A stretch of DNA of 63,772 nt from positions 211,547 to 275,318 of the forward strand of contig NW_008246127.1 in assembly GCF_000281045.1 (NCBI RefSeq), read 5' to 3'. The notes beneath the pieces were generated by a model. The model saw nothing but the letters and a program-made list of their open reading frames with translations. It had not been told where the DNA came from and searched no databases. This DNA comes from Saprolegnia diclina VS20 (taxonomy: Eukaryota; Oomycota; Saprolegniomycetes; Saprolegniales; Saprolegniaceae). Of the stretch, positions 1-11,341 are shown piece after piece. The position numbers and the translations under genes are program-made. How positions within the stretch are numbered: position 1 is the stretch's first letter; each line of letters starts with the position of its first letter.

Positions 1-3000
1 ACCGTGACGATGCGCCACATCTTGATGTCACAAGCGTACACAACACCCCGCCAGCGCAGCGTGAGGATCCCGTTGAGCACGGCCGAGGCGCGGTCAAGGT
101 AGTAGACGCCGTTGTAGAGCCACCGGTCGGTCGTGTAGAGGTACTTGGCGCCTGCGTACAAGAGGAGCGAGTGGGTTGCACACGTCGGAGTTGCCGCGCG
201 GCGACAGCAAAACATTAGTCGCGTCACGAGGTAGCAGAGACAATTGCAGGTGAAGACCGTGCCGACAAGCGTGACCAGCCGCGTGGGGCGTCCGATTTGA
301 ATCGAAGCGCTTTCGCACACGAGCTGCCAGTCGATTTGCTCAATCGTGCACGTGGGAAGGAGCGAAGCCGAGTGTTGGACGGGGTGCTGGATGCTGAGGA
401 CGGCGGCGACGAGCCACACGATCGCCAAATTGAGCGTCGCGTAAGAGATCGTGTACGCTTGAGTCAACGCCATAGCCACGTCGTTGACGACAGCGACGAA
501 CCAAGTGACTTCGCTCGCGGCGAGGCAAGTGGTATACCATGGGTTTTGCAATGCAATAAAGCCAGAGATGCGCCCGTCAAAGGCCAAGTCCAGCGCACTT
601 GTCGAGAGGAGGCCCATCGCGGTCATACTGCGCAATAGCAAGAGCGGGCGGCCCACCCAGACCATGCCGCCGACCGAGTTGAGCGTGGCCATGTTCCAGC
701 CTTCGACGTGGCCACAGCTCAGAAGAATGTACCCCGCGGTGGTGGCGGCGAGCACCAAGAGACAGTACGTGACGTACGTTGTGCCGATCGAGGCGTACCG
801 CGCAGCGCTTTGGGGCAGTTGCCAGCTCAAGGTCGCCTGCGCCACCGGCTCAATGTACTCGGAGAGGAGCGTGAGGGTGCCATTGTCCCCTTGAAATCGA
901 ACTACTTGCCGATGCCCGATCGCCCAGTCAAAGAGCGAACACCAGCCGAAAAACGCGTACGAGGGGTCGTCCTCGCTCAAGAGATGCGCGTGTTCGAGCG
1001 TCAGCGTCGCTGATGGTGGTCTTCGTGCATAAGTGACCATGCCCACGCCGAGCTGCCACGTATCGTCGATTGCTCGACTGAGGTTCGGGAGCACCATAGG
1101 GGGTATGGCGTCCAATACCCGTACGGTTTGGGGGAGGTACTGCAAACAGGCTGCGCCATTGATCCTGTCGTGGTCGCAGATTTCTACGAGGGTCTTGTGC
1201 GGCGTTGTCACCGAGAGGTTGGCGAGCACGGCGGCTGCCAAGAGCATGTCTGCTGACGGGTACAGCTTGGACGTGATGTCCGTCGGGCACTCGCTCCCGT
1301 CCAGAGTGAACGCCATGAGTGTGCCGCCGTGGACTGGTTGGTTGGTCATCGATGGGTACGCGGGGCATAAGATTGAGGCACCAAACTGCATGAGCTTTGC
1401 GTCAAGCCAGGGCTGCGGTACTGCGTGCATTGCGTCGACAATCGTCATGTTGAAGTAGAGGTCTTGCACGAACTGCTGACGCCGGAGCGCGTCGCGTACA
1501 CTGACCGAGATGCTGCGAATGGTGTCGAGGAGGCTTCTCGGACACGCCACCAAGTGCATGTCAATGGTGCCAAAGGGCCCGAGGCGCTGCCGGACAAGGC
1601 TCAAGCCATTGTCAAGAGGCCACGCGAGGACGCCTTCTTGGATTAGCGTCGTCTCCAACGAAGTGTTGGTATACAGAAACGAAGCGCTCGATCGGAGTAA
1701 ACTCGTGCCGTTCGAGGACGTGGCGTTGACACCCATTGCATACAGAAGGTCGTTGGCAAAGCTCCAGTACATTTTGAGGGTCGTCGCCGAGTTGCGGCCG
1801 TACGTGCCGTTGATGGACTGGAGCGTATACGGGTAAGCGACGCCAAATGCATTTGTGATAACGTAGCTGTTGAGAAGCCCGATGCGCTTGTAGTTTTGCC
1901 ACTGGGTCTCAAAAAGTCGAATGCCGTGGGCGACCCAGTATGCAGCTTCGTGGGGCGCCGAGAGATTGCTGCGCGCCTCGAGCGTCGTCGCGAGCCAGCT
2001 GTGTCCGAGGATCGAGCTGCGCAGCGTGCGCCCGATCGTCAGCTCGAACGCCTCGCTCCAGCACATTGCCCAGCTCGTCAGCGGCACGTTTCGAAGCAGC
2101 GGCTCCAAGTAGACTGCGCCGTTGGTGCGCATTGTGTCGCAGCGCGCTTGCCGCGCGTCCGAGATCGCCATGGTCCAATGCCGTTGGAGATCGAGAAAGC
2201 AGTAGGGCACAAAGACCCACGGCGCTTCACAGCCGTCGAGCCCGCGGATGCCATGCACAATGGTGACGAGCGACGTGCGCATACGTTGCTGGGTCATGGC
2301 GCCTGCCACGGGCGACACTGGAAGGAACGCTGGGTCTCTGGTGAATTGCCCGTTCCAGTTGACATGCGGCGCGTCCAGAGCGAGGTTGGTATGCGTGTTT
2401 TGAAGTAGAAATTGATCATTGAGCCAGGTAGCCAAAAACGCATGGGACCCCGAGAGGTTAAAGCCGGCCCAGAGCATGTCGTTGGCCAACGTGACTTTGG
2501 AGACAGCGAGGTACGAGATGCTGCCAGCAATGGAGAAGCACATGTACAATAGCCCAAAAAGCATCGAGAGGCGGTCCAAGCCAACGCGCATCGGCGATAA
2601 AATCAAGTACGGCAACCCAGCGTTCGGGCGCTTGTCGAGCGCCGCCTTCTCAGTCGTCTCGTTCGACGACAATACCGTCCACAGTTTTAGATCAAACGTA
2701 TAGCGTTGGCCTCGACACCACAGCGGCACGAGACCACACATGACGCTCGACGCGTCGTCGACGCGCCACGTGTCCAAGTGCAATGTCGGAATTGGGTCCA
2801 GAAAGGCGGACGCGGCGCCGGATGCGATGACGTGGCACGACGAGAGCGCACGACGCGCCGAGGTGTATTTTTGGCGATGGAACGCGTAGGCCAAAGCTAG
2901 CGCCATCAGAACGGAGAGGACCTGGACGCCGTAGAGATGATACATTCGAGACGCATCGCCAATGGCAATGGTGCCCGACGTACACTCGATGGCGTAGTCC

Positions 3001-5243
3001 ATGTCATGGCTGCGACACGTGCGGTTTAAGGAGGCAGCGATCGCGACTGGCGCCGCGCTCTCGAGTGCAAACGTGGCTATGAACGCCAGTAGCGAGGCGA
3101 CGGGCGCGTATATAGAGGCCAGGACCGGGACCAACAAGAGACAAATGTCGTTGAGCATCGTAGCGACCCACGCCGCCTCAGTGCAGAGTACAAGGCGGGT
3201 AAAAAGCGGGCGCGGCACCAAGACGAGGTGTGAGGACGTTGTACTGTTCGCGAGCAGCTCCATGGGCGACGTGCTGAGTACGAGAATGGCCGTTGATCCG
3301 CGGGCAAAGAGTAATGGTCGGCCCACCCAACTCGCGCCGGCGACCGCGTTGAAATAGGCGAGGTTCCGCCCTACGATATCAAATTGCATCGTTGCGCCGT
3401 AGAGAAACGTGAGCAGCCCGACGCTAGCGAGTGCGATGCTGACGTAGGCCGAGAGGTAAAGCGCCAGTTGTGTCGTCGCCTCAAGGTACTGTCCGTCGCC
3501 GCTTGTGGCCATGACGCGGGGGATGTACCGGTTGGAGATGAGCTGCAAGGTCCTTATATCGCCTTGAAACGAGACGACTTCGCGGCGACCAATGACCCAG
3601 TCGTATATGCACAGCCAGCCATAGACCGACCATGGTGTGTCATCTAGAAGCCGTTGCTCTAGCAACGTCCACTCGGGGGGGTTCGTAAACTGAATGAGGC
3701 GCAGGTCGAGCGCTTTGACGGCCGCGATCACGTCTGGTATGGTGCGGACGAGGGCTTGGGGCAGTGGCGACAGCGCAATTACGCTCGCCGACGACTTGTT
3801 GAGCGCAGACAAGCAAGCGCTCGATGACTGGAGGCGACAGATACCCGGCGCATCCGAGCCCAACGGCACACCATAGAGCAGCTGTGCAAACACGAGCATC
3901 GGAGCATCGTACGCGACACGAAAGACCGTTGGAACGAGACACGGATCGTCAAAGTCAAAGGGCGCCTGGACGTAGCTTGTCTCTGTGTTGTGGAGGCAGA
4001 GGAGGCTGCCCCCATACAAGCGCGATTGGTTGCGCCACGCGGGGGGGCGGGGGGTAAACGCCCCGGCGGTCGCCAAGGACAGAACACCGGGTGGCTGCTG
4101 CGCCAGATGCGTATCCAGTGCATTAAAAAACGCAAGCAGCGGTGCCGGCACAGGTATATAGAAAGTATCAAACGACAAGAACGGTCCGAGGGTCGCATGC
4201 ACGACGCCGGCACGACCGTCGTAGGTGCCATTTGCAGACGCCAGTGCGGCGTGCGATTCAAACGCAAAGTACTTGGGGTCGTAAAAGTTGGTGGCGCCGC
4301 GGATCGCACTCGCCCCGACTTGCTGCAGGACATAGACGTCGTCCAGCGGTATCCACATGTAGATCCAGGACGACCACGGTCCGTTCTCACGCGGCCAGTG
4401 TTTGGGTGTGACGGTATGTTCCGTCCCGAGCGCACTTCGGACGTTGATGGTCTCAGCGATACTCGCCTGCCACCGGTTTTGCCACGCGAGCTCAAAGGAC
4501 GTGAGGTTATACGACGCCCAGAACGCAACTTCGTCCGTCATCGAGAGCGTGTTGGTCGATGTTGTCGTGAGCCAGTGGCGACCTGCGGCCGACAACTGCA
4601 GCGTTGCCTCGAGTGTTACAGTGAAATAGCCCGTGGCGCCCCCCCAGACGCTCAGAAAAGCGTCCCAGCGGACGTTGCGCAGAATGGATTCGTAGTACAC
4701 GGCCCCGTTCGAGGCATACAAACGGCGACAGCGCGCCTGACGCGCTAACGTGTGCGCGACTTCGAACGTTTGGTTGAAATCAACATAGCAAAACTGCGTG
4801 CTCATGCGGAAGACCCACTCGGGCCGCATGCTCCGCAGGTTGGCAATTGCGTGGGGTACCGACGTGAGCTCCGAGTAGATGAGGCGCCGAACGTACGTGG
4901 GCGCGATCGACGTGAACGAGACGGGCGCGATATAGCTCTTGCGCTGCATCGCGCGCGGTGCCAAGAGATCCCAGTAGCCCGAGCGCATCGTCAGGAGCGC
5001 GGTGTTGGCAGCGTCCACGAGGTACGCTTCGTGTCCGCTGAGGTTGTACGCCGCCCAGTACATATCGTTGGTTAAATACGGCGTTAGCAGCGAGAGGTAA
5101 TAGACGCCACTCGCTATCGAGAGCGCGATGAAGACGTAGCCAACAAGAGGCTCGGACCACCGGAACCGCTGAGCCAAGGCCGGAGAAGTGTGCAGAGGCA
5201 GTGGCCCCGCTGCCGGTCGGACAGCACTGTTGAACGACGGCAT
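1..5243 (-). CDS. Giant multi-pass membrane protein with tandem internal duplication (partial, 3' end outside window)
   Basis: A single uninterrupted minus-strand reading frame starts at the ATG at 5243-5241 and stays open to base 1, giving at least 1747 codons, so its stop lies outside the window. No in-frame ATG lies between this one and the upstream in-frame stop near 5365. The protein has two similar halves about 860 residues apart. Each half starts with a hydrophobic helix followed by NDMYW/NDMLW and a YNLSG/FNLSG motif, then an ARQARC motif and NGAVY, then a DWVIG/DWAIG plus VVSFQGD/VVRFQGD block, then several hydrophobic segments including WVGRPLL. Many N-x-S/T sites suggest large extracellular loops between membrane segments. 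I do not recognise the family. It resembles uncharacterised large membrane proteins of oomycetes, and no function is assigned. The duplication and open frame are seen directly; topology is inferred. Confidence 0.8.
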   Translation of the reverse strand, partial: MPSFNSAVRPAAGPLPLHTSPALAQRFRWSEPLVGYVFIALSIASGVYYLSLLTPYLTNDMYWAAYNLSGHEAYLVDAANTALLTMRSGYWDLLAPRAMQRKSYIAPVSFTSIAPTYVRRLIYSELTSVPHAIANLRSMRPEWVFRMSTQFCYVDFNQTFEVAHTLARQARCRRLYASNGAVYYESILRNVRWDAFLSVWGGATGYFTVTLEATLQLSAAGRHWLTTTSTNTLSMTDEVAFWASYNLTSFELAWQNRWQASIAETINVRSALGTEHTVTPKHWPRENGPWSSWIYMWIPLDDVYVLQQVGASAIRGATNFYDPKYFAFESHAALASANGTYDGRAGVVHATLGPFLSFDTFYIPVPAPLLAFFNALDTHLAQQPPGVLSLATAGAFTPRPPAWRNQSRLYGGSLLCLHNTETSYVQAPFDFDDPCLVPTVFRVAYDAPMLVFAQLLYGVPLGSDAPGICRLQSSSACLSALNKSSASVIALSPLPQALVRTIPDVIAAVKALDLRLIQFTNPPEWTLLEQRLLDDTPWSVYGWLCIYDWVIGRREVVSFQGDIRTLQLISNRYIPRVMATSGDGQYLEATTQLALYLSAYVSIALASVGLLTFLYGATMQFDIVGRNLAYFNAVAGASWVGRPLLFARGSTAILVLSTSPMELLANSTTSSHLVLVPRPLFTRLVLCTEAAWVATMLNDICLLLVPVLASIYAPVASLLAFIATFALESAAPVAIAASLNRTCRSHDMDYAIECTSGTIAIGDASRMYHLYGVQVLSVLMALALAYAFHRQKYTSARRALSSCHVIASGAASAFLDPIPTLHLDTWRVDDASSVMCGLVPLWCRGQRYTFDLKLWTVLSSNETTEKAALDKRPNAGLPYLILSPMRVGLDRLSMLFGLLYMCFSIAGSISYLAVSKVTLANDMLWAGFNLSGSHAFLATWLNDQFLLQNTHTNLALDAPHVNWNGQFTRDPAFLPVSPVAGAMTQQRMRTSLVTIVHGIRGLDGCEAPWVFVPYCFLDLQRHWTMAISDARQARCDTMRTNGAVYLEPLLRNVPLTSWAMCWSEAFELTIGRTLRSSILGHSWLATTLEARSNLSAPHEAAYWVAHGIRLFETQWQNYKRIGLLNSYVITNAFGVAYPYTLQSINGTYGRNSATTLKMYWSFANDLLYAMGVNATSSNGTSLLRSSASFLYTNTSLETTLIQEGVLAWPLDNGLSLVRQRLGPFGTIDMHLVACPRSLLDTIRSISVSVRDALRRQQFVQDLYFNMTIVDAMHAVPQPWLDAKLMQFGASILCPAYPSMTNQPVHGGTLMAFTLDGSECPTDITSKLYPSADMLLAAAVLANLSVTTPHKTLVEICDHDRINGAACLQYLPQTVRVLDAIPPMVLPNLSRAIDDTWQLGVGMVTYARRPPSATLTLEHAHLLSEDDPSYAFFGWCSLFDWAIGHRQVVRFQGDNGTLTLLSEYIEPVAQATLSWQLPQSAARYASIGTTYVTYCLLVLAATTAGYILLSCGHVEGWNMATLNSVGGMVWVGRPLLLLRSMTAMGLLSTSALDLAFDGRISGFIALQNPWYTTCLAASEVTWFVAVVNDVAMALTQAYTISYATLNLAIVWLVAAVLSIQHPVQHSASLLPTCTIEQIDWQLVCESASIQIGRPTRLVTLVGTVFTCNCLCYLVTRLMFCCRRAATPTCATHSLLLYAGAKYLYTTDRWLYNGVYYLDRASAVLNGILTLRWRGVVYACDIKMWRIVT

Positions 5244-5932
5244 GATACACCTCGCAAAACAGGCAGCAAATCGGTAACCGCTGCCAGATTGCACTTTCTG
5301 ACGTGAACCGATGGCAGAAATAGTAGGAAACGCCTTTGCTACGTGACACGCATCGGCACACTGTTCTACATGACGTGGAATGCCGTGTATACGTCAGTGC
5401 TTACGTGTGCCATCGAGACTCCGAGTTCACGCTGCACCAAGTACCAGCCTCGAAGTAGCAAATGAGAGGTGTCCTCAAATGAGAGCGAGGTAGTTGTCAT
5501 GAAGCTCCTGGATCCATGCTCCAGGATTACTCTACGTTGTTAAGGACACTGCGATGTCGCTCGTCATTCCGTGCAAGAAGGCATGCACCGCCGTCCGTCA
5601 GCTTTTTCCGAGCTGTCGCTGGCCGTGGTACGACCGAGGCTTCACTGGAGATCCAGCGTGCAAGCGTTGAAGGGCCAACGCTAGACGCACGCAACTTTCG
5701 TCTCTCCCGCGCGCGTTCGCCGCGGCCATGCAAATCTACATCAGGGCTCCTCGTCTGTCGCGACTGTACGCACTGATGTGGCCGCAACGCGCCGCCAACT
5801 GCATAGGCATGGCCAACGCCAGCGCCCGCCGTGCAAAAAGAGCCACACTCTGCCATCGACCATCACTATCGTTGGGTGTGGTTAGTCATCACCATCGGCC
5901 AGTCCATTCTTTGCCCTTTCTTGACGACGACG
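5244..5932. other. Intergenic region
   Basis: This gap lies between the 5' ends of two divergent genes, so it should hold both promoters. I see only short overlapping frames without coding character and no clear motif. Confidence 0.5.
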
Positions 5933-7259
5933 ATGGACCCTGCGCAGCTTGAGCGGCTCCTCCACGACGACGTCGACGACGCGTCGCTCGAGATGCTCCG
6001 CAACATGATGCTCATGACCGTGCCGACGACGCCCGCGCCGGCGATGACGGGCTCGAGCGACAGCAGCTCGCCGTCGCCCGCAGCCAAGGCCAAGGCCAAG
6101 CCCAAGCGCACGCGGAAGCGCGAGTCGCACGAGCTCGCCTACCTGCGCGACAAGGTCGTCGACTACACGTCCCAGCTCGAGGCGCTGCAGCGACGAAAGG
6201 ACCGCGCGGCCGAGGAGGCGTCGCCGTGGGAAACCGTGTCGCGGCGCCAAGCGTCCGAGCGTTATGTTGTCGAGCAGGAGAATGCGAAGCTCAAGCAAGC
6301 GCTCGAGCACCAGCGCGACATTGCGCAGACGCTCCTTGAGATCGTGACCAAGCGGCCACGCCTCATGGAGATGCCGCACGTCGCCGACACCAAGATCCAC
6401 CGGCTCGTCGTCGAACCTGCGGGCGAACGGCGGGCGACCGCCAATGCCATTGTGCAAGCCGACTATGCACGACTTGAAAGCATCTTCCTCACGCGCAAGC
6501 TCCATGAGACGACCGAGATGGTCCAGAACACGTCGATTGCGTACGACGAGACGGTGGGCACGATACGCATGGACTGCACGATGTGCGAGACGCACAATGT
6601 GGGCTACGAGCGCTGTGGCGAGGCCATCTGGCAGCTCTACAATAATCTAGTGCCGATTGAAGTCAAGGACACGTACTTTACGGTAGCCACCTTGATCGAC
6701 CAGCACCACATCTAACCCACTCACTTTCTAGATGCTGGAAGACTGGGATGCTGACACGTCGTATGGGCGTCTGGTCATGACGACCCGGGGCACCGAAGTC
6801 CAGTGCTTGATTGTCCAAAAGCGCTTTATCGAGTCGAATCGCATCGTGATTTGCTCGAGCACGATCGCCGAAGACGAGAAATACCCGTACCACAACGACG
6901 CCTACATCCTGCACGAAAGCACATGGTAAGTGTTGCGATTGGCATTGAGATTCAGGTTGAGATTGAGATCAACGTTTAGGCTCGCAATTGAAAAGATGGA
7001 CGAGAATACGGCCCGCGTGAAATTTTGCAGTCGGGGCGCCGTGCCCTGCGCCGAGAAGGCGCGGCACCCGACGCTGTTTGAGTCGACCAAGGCAACGTCC
7101 ACCGACAAGCAGCTCCTCCCGCACTACGTGGCGCTCGCCGAGTTTATGCTGTCGTGCTACCAAGCCCACTTTGATGCGATCAAGCAAGCCCTCGAGACCA
7201 TGCTCCAGCCGTACATCGACGCGAATAATCGCCCAAAAGACAGCGTTTTCGAAATTTAA
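5933..7259 (+). CDS. bZIP-like / START-like domain protein
   Basis: Three exons (5933-6682, 6732-6925, 6980-7259) join in frame to give about 407 residues. Introns are 49 and 54 nt with GT/AG ends. The ATG at 5933 begins MDPAQLERLL; an upstream in-frame ATG at 5831 precedes a stretch with poor coding character. Residues about 60-75 are basic (KPKRTRKRES), followed by a heptad-like stretch starting LAYLRDKV, as in a bZIP or coiled-coil module. A second helical stretch rich in E and K follows. The C-terminal 230 residues resemble the START-like fold of a large oomycete family. That family normally pairs a short bZIP-like N-terminus with a START-like C-terminus, and ligand and DNA targets are unknown. 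The assignment rests on overall resemblance; exon structure is firm. Confidence 0.7.
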
Positions 7260-8029
7260 AAACACGCAAAAAGATACTTTTTCAAGTTGAAGTCGCCTCG
7301 TTTTGGCGCGAAGATGCCCAAACGCAGGGATTTTGTGCACAAGCGACCGTAGGTGAGCAAGAATCCTCACGAGGTGTGTTGGGGAGCCCGATCCTAGCGA
7401 CGTGGCCCTTCGCAAGCTCGATAGTACTGTTACTGCGTACTCGTAGTGCCTTTTCCCAGGCTCATCTAGCAGCGAGGAAGCAGGCATTGGCTCTGAAATC
7501 TGCGTCTCGTTGGCGTTGGACGTGTAAAGTCCGCAATGGATGCCTTTGTGGTATCGTAGATGCGAGAGGCAGCCAGGCGCGGACGCACCCATCATGTGTG
7601 CGTCTAAAATCACGCCGCTCTAGGATGCGTGGCAAGCCTCACTCCTTGGCAACAGCTCTTGGCAATGCATTCCGACGCACTCGTCGACTCGGTACTACTG
7701 GCAACACTCGTGATGGCTGCCGCCGCACGTGTTCGGCCCTAGTATCGCGCCATGCAAATCCGTCTACACAACCCGACGGTATAAATATATTCTCCATCAT
7801 GGTCCCTTGCAGAAAGGAGCCTGGGAAGGATACCTCAGGGACTCGGTGGCTATGACGGCAGACTTGTAGCTTGGGTGTATTGACTCGAAGCTCGACACTC
7901 GACACCTTGGACAGGCCGTGTCTGTCTCTGTTCGTGTTGGGTGATTCTAGCCGTCGAGCGGGTTGACGGTATCCGGACAGCATGGTTTCGAAGCTCAAAG
8001 TCCACGTCATACCGTCAAAGGTGGAGTCG
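7260..8029. other. Intergenic region
   Basis: No supportable gene. An alternative in-frame ATG for the downstream protease lies at 7982, but the start at 8030 gives a better signal peptide. The TATA-like stretch near 7782-7789 is weak evidence for a promoter. Confidence 0.4.
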
Positions 8030-10240
8030 ATGAGGACGATGCTTCTGCTCGCTACGCTGGCGTCTACGACGTGGGCGCTCAAGATGGAGCTGCACCGCCA
8101 CGACGACATGCTGCCCGTCAAGCGCGACCGGGACTCGCTGCGTCAGCTTCGCCGTCTCGACGATGGCACGTACCAAGGCGTGCCTCTCAACCTGGGCATG
8201 GGGTAGGTGACTCAGCCATGGCCCGCACGTGCTTAGCGCCTGATGTAGGACGCACTACGCCTGGATCTATGCTGGCAATCCGCCGCAGCGCGCCTCCGTC
8301 ATCATCGACACGGGCAGCCACATCACGGCCTTCCCTTGCAGCGGGTACGACGCCTCCATGTTTGCTGTAGCAATGGATCCATGACGCATCGGCCATAGGT
8401 GCCACGGGTGCGGACAACACACGGACACGCCGTTCGACATTGCCAAGTCGTCGACGCTGCAGTACCCGCAGTGCACGGCGCGGCCACCGTTCAGCTGCTC
8501 GGCGTGCTCTCGGGAAAACCAATGCCACATCTCGCAGGTACACGATCCTCATCGCGCCGCACCGTCGCATCGTCCGCTGTATCTAGTCGTACACGGAGGG
8601 CAGTAGCTGGGACGCTGTCATCGTCGAAGACCACGTCTGGCTCGGTGACACGGCGCCGACGCACAACGACGCGCTCAACACGTCGTTTGGCACACGCTTC
8701 ATGTTTGGATGCCAGAAGAAGGTCACGGGTACGCTCTTCTACCTCGGCTTCCGCCATGCAACGGCTATCTCGGTAGGGCTGTTTGTCAACCAGGTGGCCG
8801 ATGGCATCATGGGCGTCTCGGACACAGGTGCGATGGGGATGCGCTTCAAGAGGACTCATGAATCGACCATTCTAGCCAGCACCAACATTGTCCGGAAGCT
8901 CTACCAAGAAAAGAAGATCCCAGCCAACGTCTTTTCGCTCTGCTTGACACCGAATGGCGGCACGATGGCGCTAGGGAGCGTCGAGACGGCGCACCAGCGC
9001 GAGCCGCTGCAGTACGCCATGGTGTCGACGGCCAACAACGGGTGCGCTTTGTGCACGCAACTTTGCATATGAAGTCGTGCGTTCGTAGGTGGTATGCAGT
9101 CCACGTCGAGTCGCTTCGCCTCGGCAACAAGCCCCTCGACGTTGACATTTCGTCCATGAACTCGGGCCGCCACCGGGTCATTGTCGACAGTGGCACGACC
9201 GACTCGTATTTCCCAACCAATTACGCATCGATATGGAATGCAGCCTTTGAAGCTGCGACCGGACAAGCGTACATGACAGACGACGGCAGCTGCAAGGGGT
9301 ATGCTGCCGACGACGTCGCGTCGTTCCCGCCGTTTGAAATTTCACTGCGCGGTTAGTGCGTCATCCAACTTGATAAATTGAAACTTTTTATGGTAGGGAT
9401 CGATGGCACCAGCTCGGCCATCTTGCGCATTCCGGCGTCGCAGTACATAGTCGCCAACAACCAAGGCCAGCTCTGCAGCACCATCTTCTTCACGGAAGCC
9501 AACGGCGGCGGTACCCTCTTTTTTTCCAGCGCGCAAAGGATCTCATCCTATGTCTCTTAGTCATTGGCGCCAACATGATGATTGGCCACGAGTTTGTGTT
9601 CGACTTGGACGCACAGCGCGTCGGCTTTGCGCCGGCCAATTGCGGTCCGTCTTTGAATGCTTGTGGGGAGATATGATATACGTATGCACTAGACTATCGC
9701 GGGCTGGAGCTCGAAACCAAGTTTGACGTGACGACGAATGCCACGGCTCTGCCCGTACTGCCACACCCCACCAACTCGTCAATGAATGCGACGCTGGATG
9801 TGTTGGTGCCCACCAAGCCACCGGTGGCGCCGCAGCTCAAGGGCGCGTCGACGCACGCAGCGTCAGCGCCGTTTGCGATCGACTTTTCAAGCACGTTGTT
9901 TGTCTTTGTCGGTGTCGCGTGCGCGGTCATCGTGCTCGGCATTGCGTACCGGCTCGTCTACCGCAAGCGGTCGCGCGCCGACCAATCGTGGACGAGCGTC
10001 CCGACGCTGCAGGACGAGGCCGAGGAAGAGGAGCATCATGGCGTGCTCCCCGACGAGGCCGATGCCGACGCGCCCAAGCGCAACAGCTTGAGCGATGACG
10101 ACGACGACGAGTTTTTCGATTCCGAAGGCTACGTCATGTCGCCCCGCAGCCTCCGGTATAGTCCAACACGAGCACCACGAGCCTCATTCCATTTTGTCCA
10201 GGAAATGCAAGGAGGCGTTCGAGCCGTGAAAACATCATAG
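8030..10240 (+). CDS. Membrane-anchored pepsin-like aspartyl protease (copy 1)
   Basis: Ten exons joined by nine 45-50 nt introns give about 591 residues: 8030-8202, 8249-8344, 8399-8537, 8587-8728, 8777-8827, 8876-9041, 9089-9351, 9397-9510, 9561-9644, 9693-10240. Every junction keeps frame. A hydrophobic signal peptide (MRTMLLLATLAS) opens the protein. The first catalytic motif is IIDTGSH and the second is VDSGTTDS, the two Asp residues of family A1. A cysteine-rich segment with CHGCG follows the first motif. Near the C-terminus a single hydrophobic helix (about 23 residues around VGVACAVIVLGIAY) is followed by an acidic cytoplasmic tail. I infer a secretory-pathway type I membrane protease with an extracellular catalytic domain. 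Exon sizes 96, 114 and 84 are identical in the copy at 27836-29861. Substrate is unknown. Confidence 0.88.
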
Positions 10241-10293
10241 TGTACATCGATTGACTAAATCTAATGTCGTAGCGTACTAACTAGTGGAAGGCC

Positions 10294-11341
10294 CTAATAC
10301 CGCCGTGCAAGGTGCACGACGGTGGACGGGCCACCGCGAGGGGTCATGTCGTCTTGCTGCATGTCGCTAATGATCGTATCGAGAAAGTCCCGGTCGCTAA
10401 AGAGGCTGTCAGTCGCAAGCATCTGGAACGGCGCAGGCCGATAGCCGTACGACGCTGGCAGCTCCAACGCGGGCTTCCACGGTTCGGCCATGTAGCGTGG
10501 CGGCGGCTCCATATAAGTCGGCGGATGGTGCGGTCGTCGGTGCATCAGCATCGGGTTCAAGTACGCTTCGTCCTTCATGGACATGGGCGGTGCATACGTC
10601 GGCGACGCCTTGAGCGCCTCGTTGTTGCTTGGCCGGACAATTTCGGGTGTCGGTGGTCGCTTGGGCTTGGTCTTCTTTGCGGCCGCGTCCGGGTTGAGCG
10701 CCTTGAGCTGCTTGGCGCCGGTCCGCGTCGACTCGATGCGGAAGCTCAGCGATGAGAGCACGTCGACAACAACGAGATGGCCCATCGAGTGCGGCGCGAG
10801 GAGGAAGACCTTCATCTGATGCTGGACGTTGCTCTTGACAAAGCGAGAGCTGACCCAGCCATAGTGCCACGAGTTGCGCTTCGAGTTGATCTCAAAGATC
10901 TGGCGACCGGGAATGTACCCATCAAACGACGGGTTGTCTATCCGCTTGGCCTGGATCCACGTGTCGCCTATCAGTGGCGGCGACGGCGGCGCTTCAAACG
11001 TCGCTTGCGGCACCACGTCGCCGACGAGAAGTGACTGCGACGCTTCGAGATCAAACTTGGCATAGACAACGAGGTCGGCCTGCGTGCTGGCTGTCTCGAC
11101 GAGCAGCGTGCTGCCGCAGTAGCCATGGGCGTTGTGTGTCTTGCAGCAGTGCGGGAAGCAGCGCAGGTTCTTGTGCCCCGAGCTCTTGTTGTTCCTAGAG
11201 CGTAAGTTTGCATGAGCTTCCGCGCATGCATGTAGCCTCAGCATACCGCTTGTACGACGTCTGGAAGAGCGGCTCGTTGCATTCGAGGTGGATGAAGCGG
11301 CTTTGCTTCGTCGCCGACGTGTACATCAAGCTCGTCGTCAT
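10294..11341 (-). CDS. Unrecognised protein with Cys/His-rich N-terminal region
   Basis: Two exons (11341-11247 and 11194-10294) joined across a 52 nt intron give about 331 residues. The ATG at 11341 is the first in frame; another lies five codons later. The N-terminal part carries a Cys/His cluster with CFPHCCKTHNAHGYCG, which could bind metal. A middle segment of about 100 residues, around WVSSRFVKS, looks like a folded beta-rich domain. The last 120 residues are proline- and methionine-rich and probably disordered, with several YMEP/YMAEP-like repeats. A KKTKPKRPP stretch could be a nuclear localisation signal. A transcriptional role is possible but unproven, and I recognise no family. It converges with the protease gene, whose stop lies 53 bp away. 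Confidence 0.65.
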
